The notes beneath the pieces were generated by a model. That model made no database searches, was not told where the DNA came from, and saw only the letters and a program-made list of their open reading frames with translations. From NCBI GenBank assembly GCA_050292235.1, contig JBNKLG010000040.1, positions 1 through 23,743 on the forward strand: a stretch of DNA of 23,743 nt, read 5' to 3'. The translations under genes were made by a program, and so were the position numbers. Positions 17,216 to 23,023 of the stretch are shown here, in pieces; position 1 is the stretch's first letter; each line of letters begins with the position of its first letter. Source of the stretch: JBNKLG01 sp050292235. GTDB lineage: Bacteria > Pseudomonadota > Gammaproteobacteria > Chromatiales > Chromatiaceae.

Positions 17216-18264
17216 TTAGCTATAAAGCTCAACTTTCGCACAGAAGTCAAAAGTACCACAATCATAACTGCCAGAATTATTCCCACACCATCCATCGACA
17301 AATCGATCAGACTTGCACCACGCCCTGGTATTAGCAACTGGATGCTTTCTGTAGAAATTGCAAACATAACCAACAGAAATATTGGAACTTCATACCTCAC
17401 CAAAGACCTCAACTTGCCGACAACAAAAAATGAAACAACAAAGAAGATAAGGAAATGCACAAATAATGATTGTGAATCCAATGAAACAACAGACAACGGG
17501 GTTCTCTCAGACAACTGTTCCAATATATGTTTTAGAGACCCTGGCATTAGGAGAAAAAACAACCCAGACAGAAACAATAAAGCAAAAATCAATATGGAAC
17601 GAATTTCACTCCGCATCATTTCCACTATCCTGATCAAGATAACCAAACAAACCAATCCCCAGACAATGAGCAGAGAAGCCCTTCCATATTCATAGTAAAT
17701 ATTTTCCTTAATCAACTTAAGACTCACGTCCTTGGCCCACATGCTGCCGGTTGACTTCAGCAATTGAAGTTTAAATCCACATTGAATTACGTTGTCAGAT
17801 GGAGTAACCACAAGATCATGGGCAGTCCAATTAGATGTACCCGTCAAAAGAAGTAAAACCCTGGACCTTCTCTCACGGATTGTATTTTCCACATATACAA
17901 CCCTACCTGCCTGCCACGCCTTCTCTCCTACCCGGATATTTTCAGACCTAGTGAAAAGACTTAACATCATCTTGCTATTACACACATGCTGTTCATTTAT
18001 ATCATACTGAACATACTCATTATTTTCTATTGAGCCTGATTGAAGCCTGACAATAGTCTGAGGCACTTTTGAAACCTCAACACTCCCACCATGCTTCCAT
18101 CCAGACGCGCTGTCAAATCCAGCAGGAAACAATTCCTTACTGTCATAATCATATTGATTAATTAACAACGGCAATATATATGTAATGGTAAATGTACAGA
18201 CGATTACGAATAACAACAGCACATACTTCGTAGTTGTGTTATTCATTTGCGACACAGCCAACAT
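17212..18264 (-). CDS. VanZ-like membrane protein with extracytoplasmic domain
   Basis: This 350-residue protein has an N-terminal helix (about 13-36) and a soluble region (about 45-185). That region is rich in beta strands, with patterns like WKHGGSVEV and LLTGTSNWTAHDLVVTP that suggest a jelly-roll, carbohydrate-binding-like domain. Four or five helices follow. The C-terminal half fits the VanZ family: E306 and Q309 in STESIQLLIPGRGASLIDLSMDGVG, with R315 and D321. VanZ proteins are poorly understood, but VanZ-like genes recur in exosortase/EPS loci. The start (ATG 18262-18264) has AGGA eight bases upstream. The gene is AT-rich and overlaps the polymerase start, so it may assist polymerisation or polymer handling. 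The N-terminal domain assignment is by eye. Confidence 0.7.
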   Translation of the reverse strand: MLAVSQMNNTTTKYVLLLFVIVCTFTITYILPLLINQYDYDSKELFPAGFDSASGWKHGGSVEVSKVPQTIVRLQSGSIENNEYVQYDINEQHVCNSKMMLSLFTRSENIRVGEKAWQAGRVVYVENTIRERRSRVLLLLTGTSNWTAHDLVVTPSDNVIQCGFKLQLLKSTGSMWAKDVSLKLIKENIYYEYGRASLLIVWGLVCLVILIRIVEMMRSEIRSILIFALLFLSGLFFLLMPGSLKHILEQLSERTPLSVVSLDSQSLFVHFLIFFVVSFFVVGKLRSLVRYEVPIFLLVMFAISTESIQLLIPGRGASLIDLSMDGVGIILAVMIVVLLTSVRKLSFIAK

Positions 18265-18353
18265 ACTATAGGTCCTAGGTATCGACCGTCATTAAAAAAC
18301 GCTTATTAATTTCGCCTTTTTTAGACTACCATAACCATAAGTGACATTTAGAC

Positions 18354-18372
18354 CTATGTATTTACCACATAG
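18354..18372. repeat. Inverted repeat upstream of the AT-rich gene pair
   Basis: CTATGT (18354-18359) and ACATAG (18367-18372) form a perfect 6-bp inverted repeat with a 7-base centre, about 90 bases before the VanZ-like start. It lies in the 179-base gap after the AAA ATPase gene, the largest gap inside the upstream half of the EPS locus. It could be an operator or a leader hairpin. I cannot assign a clear -35/-10 pair here. Confidence 0.25.
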
Positions 18373-18443
18373 TTCAACAGACCACACATTAATTCTTAGC
18401 AAGCCAATATTAAGTCTAATCCTGGAACAGACAGGAAGATTCT

Positions 18444-19403
18444 CTACAAATTAGCCAAATAATCAGCATCAGACTGCATTGTTTGCCCTCTTGAGACCGC
18501 TTTCGCATCGAGTTGAGTCACATCAACACCCACCTTTTCCTGAATCACCTGCCTCAACTCCATAAAGTCCGGCGTATCAGGATGCTCGATAGGGAAAATC
18601 CCCGATCTGCTTTTATCTTGTAAGACTTCCATGATTAACCAGGGTTCGATTTTTTGACAGTTTTCACCATAGCCGTATACCAAAGCCAGATCCGCAAGGG
18701 TATTGATCAGCCTCGGCACACCTCTACTGAAGTAGTAAATCAGAACGGAGGTTCCCATTGTAAAAAGCTGTGGATCCCCGCCAACATGAGCAATGCGATG
18801 CTCAATATAAGCCATGGTATCTCGTAGATTAAGGTGACTCAGGTGATAATCCACTGAGATACGCTGTGCCAACTGGTTCAGCTCGGGCTGCTGCAACAAG
18901 GTTAACAGCTCTGACTGACCGGACAGGATAAGCTGTAACACCCCGTGTTTACCGGCATTGATATTATTCAGCATACGCAGCTCTTCCAAAGCATCTGCCG
19001 AGAGATTCTGCGCCTCGTCAATAATCAGTGCGGTACGTCGTCCTTTGGCATATTGCTTTACCAGAAAATCATTAAATAGATGATAAATCTGGGTCTTGCT
19101 CAGGCCTTTGCAGTCCAACTCGAAAGCAGCGGCGACCCATTCCAGCAGCTCACCAAAGCCTCCATGAGCATTACGGATAAAGCCGATGCTGATCTCATCC
19201 TCCAAATCCTGTAACAACTTATGAATCAGAGTAGTTTTACCAGCGCCAACCTCACCAGTAATCAGAATAAGCCCCGCATTACTGGCCAGCCCAAATGCCA
19301 AGGTGTTGTAGGCACGAGAATGGTCCTGACTCAGATAGAGAAAATCTGGATCAGGAACCAGAGAGAATGGCCTCTCCCTGAGGCCATAAAAGGCTTCGTA
19401 CAT
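18444..19403 (-). CDS. XrtA-associated ExeA-like AAA ATPase
   Basis: This 319-residue cytoplasmic AAA ATPase opens with MYEAFYGLRERPFSLVPDP, the signature start of the ExeA/GspA-like and XrtA-associated (TIGR03015-like) ATPases. The Walker A motif is GEVGAGKTT (50-58) and Walker B is ALIIDEAQ with D129-E130. Sensor and arginine-finger regions follow (QLAQRISVDYHL and SRGVPRLINTLAD). A longer reading from 19457 would overlap the kinase gene, whereas the ATG at 19401-19403 leaves a seven-base gap and gives the canonical N-terminus. The family is a regular neighbour of Wzz and kinase genes in exosortase A loci, where its role in EPS assembly or export remains unproven. Confidence 0.88.
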   Translation of the reverse strand: MYEAFYGLRERPFSLVPDPDFLYLSQDHSRAYNTLAFGLASNAGLILITGEVGAGKTTLIHKLLQDLEDEISIGFIRNAHGGFGELLEWVAAAFELDCKGLSKTQIYHLFNDFLVKQYAKGRRTALIIDEAQNLSADALEELRMLNNINAGKHGVLQLILSGQSELLTLLQQPELNQLAQRISVDYHLSHLNLRDTMAYIEHRIAHVGGDPQLFTMGTSVLIYYFSRGVPRLINTLADLALVYGYGENCQKIEPWLIMEVLQDKSRSGIFPIEHPDTPDFMELRQVIQEKVGVDVTQLDAKAVSRGQTMQSDADYLANL

Positions 19404-19410
19404 GTTGATC

Positions 19411-20223
19411 TCAGTAAGGGGCCATGGCGGCTTGTTGACGCGCCTTGTTATAGACACAACCCAACAAATTGGCTTGTTCCAGGGAACGCAAGCATTGCTG
19501 AATTTCCGCAGGCGTATCCACGCCTTCCTCTACCACCAGCAAACTGGCTTGTACTTGCGGCAAAAACTGCAAGGCATCATCCGTATGCAACAGAGGAGGC
19601 AAATCAAAGAGAACAATACGCGAACGATAGCGACCGAGAATATCCGCCACCAAATCTTTCATTCGAGGTGTTGCCATGAGTTCAGAGGAGTTGGTAACCG
19701 CTTGTCCCGCTGGCAGCAATACCAAGCGCTCAATCTCTGGATGAACCAGCAAATCTGGAATAGGAACACCAGCTCTCAAATGATCGACCAGACCTCTCTC
19801 TTCGCTAAAACCAAAGGTGTGCGCCAACGAAGGGCGGCGCAAGTCCAGATCAACCAAAAGAACGGTTTGATTCTCTTCCAGAGCCATGGCGATGGCCAGA
19901 TTGGCTGACACCACAGACTTTCCGCCGTTTTTATTGGCACTGGTCACTGCAAGGGAATTCAGCTTCTGTTCCCGCAACTGCTGTAGCACCTTGGTGCGTA
20001 AGACACGAAATACGTCTGCCTGGGGATGACCAGAGACTCCCGCAATGATACGATTCTCAGCCAATTTTTGAGGATTAGCCGTCTGGGTACGAGTTTCGGA
20101 ATAGACGATATTCTCGTGATCTTCACGCACATCTACCGAGGCACAGGTACGCTGAACGCTAGATTCAGAATCCTGCCCGCGTTCCTCACGAGCTCTATCC
20201 AAGGCTTTTTGTAGTCGATCCAT
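19411..20223 (-). CDS. CpsD/XrtA-associated tyrosine autokinase-like ATPase
   Basis: This 270-residue protein is a BY-kinase-type P-loop ATPase that works with the Wzz-type partner to control chain length. Visible motifs are DVFRVLRTKV (70-79), Walker A SANKNGGKS (95-103), Walker A' VLLVDLDLRRPS with D125 and D127, and Walker B RIVLFDLPP with D207. The start is the ATG at 20221-20223, which has GGGGGAGG immediately upstream; the longer frame from 20274 would overlap the chain-length gene. The C-terminus has only two tyrosines, Y258 and the last residue Y270, instead of the usual tyrosine cluster, so classic multi-site autophosphorylation is doubtful. It lies eight bases after the chain-length gene. 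Confidence 0.87.
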   Translation of the reverse strand: MDRLQKALDRAREERGQDSESSVQRTCASVDVREDHENIVYSETRTQTANPQKLAENRIIAGVSGHPQADVFRVLRTKVLQQLREQKLNSLAVTSANKNGGKSVVSANLAIAMALEENQTVLLVDLDLRRPSLAHTFGFSEERGLVDHLRAGVPIPDLLVHPEIERLVLLPAGQAVTNSSELMATPRMKDLVADILGRYRSRIVLFDLPPLLHTDDALQFLPQVQASLLVVEEGVDTPAEIQQCLRSLEQANLLGCVYNKARQQAAMAPY

Positions 20224-20231
20224 GCCTCCCC

Positions 20232-21983
20232 CTATATGGTTTCCAGCCCCAAGCGGCGCAGCAGAGCAAACCAAGCAACGTCAAGCGGCATAATCGTAAA
20301 ATGGAATAACAGCAAAACCACCACTCCCGCCACTACCAGTCCCAAAATGAATAGCCGAAAAAAACGGCGGCGGCGCTCTTTATCCTTGCTGGTCTCGATG
20401 AACGGCACCACCACCAGAGGATAGGTTCCGGTAATGGCGGTAAGCGCCCGGGGATCCTTGATGGCATTGCTCATCCCTTCTGCAACGGCAACACTACCCA
20501 GGCCTCCTCCCAGAGAAAAGACAAAACCCAAAAATAAAATGGCCAAGCGGTTTGGCTTTTCAGGCTTTTCGGGAACCAACGGTGGCTCTACCAAAGAAAA
20601 TCGTTCGCCCTTGCTTTCACGCTCCAGTGATTCCGCCAGTTCAGCCTCCAGCTGTTTGGCCCTGATCTCCTTATATTTGAGCACGGCATTCTCATAGTCG
20701 CGCATGAAAGATCGGTATTCTCGCTCCACTTCAGGACTTTCAGCCAAGCGCTTTTCATAATCAGCCAGCTTCTGCTGCATCTGTGTTTTCGTCTCTGTTA
20801 AGGAACGCAAATCTGATTCGACCGTCGTCAGCTGGGACTGAAGCTGGATATAGGCAGGGTTATCAGGATCAATCGGCACCGCTTTAGAGGCCCTGGCATG
20901 TTTCAAAGCTGTCTGTAAATTCTCGATATTGCGCTGGATCTTCACCACCTCAGGATGATTTGCAGCATAGCGCTCACGGACCCCGGCCAATTGGGCCGCC
21001 ATCGCCGTCAACTGAGCTTCAAGAAATGCAGGATCTTCGCCCGCCTCTTTGCCAATTTCAGCTTTAAGAGCACGAATCTCGCGCTGGAGGCGCGCTACCT
21101 GCGGATGCCTGGGAGAATAGCGGGCTGACAGCGAAAGGTATTCAGTCTCTAAGGCTTTCAGGCGGTCCCCCCCTGTGAGAATGCGTTTTCCATCAGCATT
21201 GTAGAGCTCGTTATAGGGACTGGTCATCGCAAGCTGAGATCTCAGGTAGATCTTTCGCTCCTCCAAAGATCGCATCTTCTCAACTGCACTCTTCAGCTCC
21301 AGGTCAGTGCGCTCCATAAACTGGATATTGAACTCTTGCAATTCGGGTAAGGCGTTGATGTGGGCCTCTTTAAAGGTGGCCAACTGGGTCTCTAACGCCT
21401 TGACCTGCTGGTTGAGTTTATCCGCCTCTGCAGAAAGAAAACTGGACGTTTGCACCGCCGACTGAGTCCGGCGCTTCAGATTTTCATTCAGAAAAAGGGA
21501 AACCAGCTCATTGGTCACCTTTTGCGCCGTGCGGGGATCCTTATCGGAATAGGACAACTTAAAGGCAATGGTTGCTGTGGTTGGTCGTCCACTACGGGGA
21601 TCTACCACGTCTGCACTCACCATCTCCAGATGAATTTCCTCGCGAAGGGTGTCGGCCAGCATACTGAGACTGGTATCTTCCCGATGATCCGAATAGAGGC
21701 CATATTGCTCAATGATTCGAGCCAAATTCTCAGTATTCATCACCTGTTGGCTGATAATCTGCACCCGCTCTCCGGCATAGGAGGTTACCGTTGAGCGCAC
21801 CAACTCTGCGGGTACCTCCTGCTGCTCAATCAAGATGGTCGCTTCCGATTTATAAATGGAAGGCAAACCAAAGGCCAGCGCTAGAGACATCAACAACATC
21901 AACAGCGCTGGCACAATGAAATGCATCCTGCGACGACTGAGGATGGCCAAATAATCGTTGAGACTTAAAACCTGCTCTTCCAT
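20232..21983 (-). CDS. Wzz/GumC-type polysaccharide chain-length determinant
   Basis: This 583-residue polysaccharide co-polymerase is anchored in the inner membrane and controls polymer length. The N-terminal Wzz domain has LNDYLAILSRRR followed by a helix (about 20-40). A long periplasmic coiled coil covers about 160-440. The proline-rich segment PPLVPEKPEKPNRLAILFLGF leads into a second helix, and a further helix lies near 545-565. Length and layout match the XrtA-system determinants (EpsF/TIGR03007-like). The ATG start (21981-21983) shows no clear Shine-Dalgarno sequence, although the N-terminus MEEQVLSLNDYL looks natural. It is the first gene of the EPS operon, preceded by 391 bases of mainly non-coding DNA. 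Confidence 0.92.
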   Translation of the reverse strand: MEEQVLSLNDYLAILSRRRMHFIVPALLMLLMSLALAFGLPSIYKSEATILIEQQEVPAELVRSTVTSYAGERVQIISQQVMNTENLARIIEQYGLYSDHREDTSLSMLADTLREEIHLEMVSADVVDPRSGRPTTATIAFKLSYSDKDPRTAQKVTNELVSLFLNENLKRRTQSAVQTSSFLSAEADKLNQQVKALETQLATFKEAHINALPELQEFNIQFMERTDLELKSAVEKMRSLEERKIYLRSQLAMTSPYNELYNADGKRILTGGDRLKALETEYLSLSARYSPRHPQVARLQREIRALKAEIGKEAGEDPAFLEAQLTAMAAQLAGVRERYAANHPEVVKIQRNIENLQTALKHARASKAVPIDPDNPAYIQLQSQLTTVESDLRSLTETKTQMQQKLADYEKRLAESPEVEREYRSFMRDYENAVLKYKEIRAKQLEAELAESLERESKGERFSLVEPPLVPEKPEKPNRLAILFLGFVFSLGGGLGSVAVAEGMSNAIKDPRALTAITGTYPLVVVPFIETSKDKERRRRFFRLFILGLVVAGVVVLLLFHFTIMPLDVAWFALLRRLGLETI

Positions 21984-22050
21984 TTGGGTGCAATCATAAT
22001 ATGGTGGGTAAAATCAATGGCGCATGGTAACAGAAGGTATATTGCTTTCG

Positions 22051-22070
22051 TATGACTTTCTATGACTGGC
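22051..22070. promoter_or_regulatory. Paired direct repeats, candidate operator
   Basis: TATGACT occurs twice, at 22051-22057 and 22061-22067, exactly 10 bases (one helical turn) apart. The pair is flanked by GTATAT at 22037-22042 and 22073-22078. It lies about 70-90 bases before the chain-length gene start. The same-face spacing is what one expects for a regulator binding site, but the regulator is unknown. Confidence 0.3.
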
Positions 22071-22274
22071 ATGTATATGGCAAACAGATTCACGATGCTC
22101 TAAATTGAAAAAATCCATTATTCTCTCCGCAGATCCCTGGCCGTATATTACAAATTGCCTTTTGGGGATTGATCGTTGAAAAAGCACACTTTCATCAAAA
22201 CCTGTCAGCAACGAAAGCATAGGCTAAACGTACGACAATCTCTCGCTAACACGAAAACAGAGAAAGGCAACAAC

Positions 22275-22352
22275 ATGGACGACAACAAAGATCGCAGGCA
22301 CATCTCAGAGAAAACCCTAAAAGCCGACAACTGCTGTTGTGAGGATCAGTAA
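22275..22352 (+). CDS. Possible 25-residue ORF ending in a Cys triplet
   Basis: ATG 22275 to TAA 22350-22352 encodes a hydrophilic 25-residue peptide with a run of three cysteines near its end (NCCCEDQ). A good ribosome site (AAAGG, seven bases before the ATG) precedes it. It is plus-strand, convergent with the PEP-CTERM-type gene and 22 bases from that gene's stop codon. No homologous family is known to me. The cysteine codons overlap a small hairpin, so the apparent ORF may be a by-product of RNA structure. No function is proposed. Confidence 0.3.
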   Translation: MDDNKDRRHISEKTLKADNCCCEDQ

Positions 22353-22372
22353 ACTTGAAATTTAAACTGATC
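22327..22372. repeat. Two tandem inverted repeats between convergent ends
   Basis: ACAAC (22327-22331) pairs with GTTGT (22336-22340) around a four-base loop. GATCAGT (22344-22350) pairs with ACTGATC (22366-22372) around a 15-base loop. Both sit at the 3' end of the PEP-CTERM-type gene on the minus strand. On that strand the smaller hairpin is followed by CGGCTTTT, so together they may terminate or protect that mRNA. The T-tract is short and this is only a candidate. Confidence 0.35.
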
Positions 22373-22374
22373 GA

Positions 22375-22821
22375 TTAACCCAAAGTACGCCGACTCAAAC
22401 CGGAAAAGCCAACCAGAGCGGAGCCAAAGAGCCAGAGAGCTGCTGGAATAGGCACCTCTGTCACAGAAGCAGCATCAAAAGCAGTAAATCTTTGTCCAGT
22501 TCCTTGTCCAGTTCCAAAATCCACAGGCAAGGTACATGAATCTTGTGACAGATCAAACGCCTGAGTAGAACTCTCGATGGCTCCAGGCCCCAGCAGAACA
22601 GCATCCTGATTACCGCCTAGCCCGGCAACCAGAAAAGTCGCATCAGTAAAAGAGGCATCAAACCCAACCCACTGATGCGCTTCATCAAGCATAAACTGTC
22701 CCTGATATATCGCCTGCCCCCGGACATTGAATGAACCAGAGGCAGACACATGGCTTTCGCTAGCGGCAAACGTAACGTTGGAGACCAACAGAAGCAGCAA
22801 CCCAACAGCCGACTTGCACAT
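22375..22821 (-). CDS. Exported protein with VPxPA-type PEP-CTERM sorting tail
   Basis: From the ATG at 22819-22821, preceded by an excellent GGAGAGG ribosome site six bases away, this protein has 148 residues. A signal peptide covers about 1-19 (ending NVTFA). The middle is an acidic, glycine-rich domain that I do not recognise, with one cysteine (C96). The C-terminus has the three-part exosortase tail: VPIPA (123-127), a hydrophobic helix ALWLFGSALVGFSGL, and basic RR (144-145). This is the VPLPA/PEP-CTERM-type signal handled by exosortase A. The xrtA gene of this locus at 4549-6102 is the obvious partner. A longer frame from 22875 lacks the signal-peptide start and a ribosome site. The mature role is unknown; a surface or matrix protein is likely. 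Confidence 0.85.
   Translation of the reverse strand: MCKSAVGLLLLLVSNVTFAASESHVSASGSFNVRGQAIYQGQFMLDEAHQWVGFDASFTDATFLVAGLGGNQDAVLLGPGAIESSTQAFDLSQDSCTLPVDFGTGQGTGQRFTAFDAASVTEVPIPAALWLFGSALVGFSGLSRRTLG
22492..22515. repeat. 12-base tandem duplication inside the sorted protein gene
   Basis: The 12-mer TTGTCCAGTTCC occurs twice in direct succession (22492-22503 and 22504-22515). On the coding strand it yields GTGQGTGQ just before the sorting tail. It is in frame and looks like a recent slippage duplication. Confidence 0.8.
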
Positions 22822-22873
22822 AATTAACCTCTCCAAAAATTTTCCATGGTTCGGGTATCCCAAATTGCGGCAC

Positions 22874-22901
22874 ATTCTATGGCCTTTGAAAAAAAGTGCA
22901 A
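22874..22901 (-). promoter_or_regulatory. Candidate sigma-70 promoter of the PEP-CTERM-type gene
   Basis: On the minus strand, TTGCAC (22901-22896) is followed by a 16-base spacer and TAGAAT (22879-22874), a five-of-six match to TATAAT. It lies about 55 bases before the start codon at 22821. The -35 box matches only at TTG, so confidence is moderate. I saw no GG-N10-GC sigma-54 motif here. Confidence 0.4.
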
Positions 22902-22935
22902 TAGCCCATCTGAGCCAACACCCAACATCAAAGAG

Positions 22936-22966
22936 AAAAACGATCTGAGCTTCCTTTGGTTAGCTC
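22936..22966 (-). terminator. Weak candidate terminator after the L,D-transpeptidase gene
   Basis: On the minus strand, GAGCT (22966-22962) pairs with AGCTC (22951-22947), with an inner CC/GG pair possible in the loop. A run of five T (22940-22936) follows six bases later. The stem is short and the T-run is displaced, so this is tentative. It lies about 60 bases beyond the stop at 23024. Confidence 0.25.
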
Positions 22967-23023
22967 TAAAAATACTATTTAGGGAACGCGACAATCGCAT
23001 AGGATGTCCATCACAACTTGGAC

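Larger units (their letters stand above)
21984..22374. other. Intergenic region upstream of the EPS operon
   Basis: This 391-base stretch separates the chain-length gene from the PEP-CTERM-type gene and should hold the EPS operon promoter. I could not fix a convincing -35/-10 pair on the minus strand. It contains a pair of 7-base direct repeats (22051-22070), a possible plus-strand 25-codon ORF (22275-22352) and two adjacent inverted repeats (22327-22372). A 68-residue minus-strand open frame at 22014-22220 lacks a ribosome site, and I do not accept it as a gene. Confidence 0.5.

Noticed and set aside
18285..18325. A-rich and T-rich tracts around GCG, suspected terminator before the VanZ-like gene
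   Set aside because: The inner GC bases do not pair when the A and T tracts are aligned, so no stable hairpin forms.
22014..22220. 68-residue minus-strand open frame upstream of the chain-length gene
   Set aside because: It has no ribosome site, no recognisable domain and lies where the operon promoter is expected.
22822..22960. Possible sigma-54 promoter for the PEP-CTERM-type gene
   Set aside because: No GG-N10-GC arrangement is present; a sigma-70-like pair fits better.
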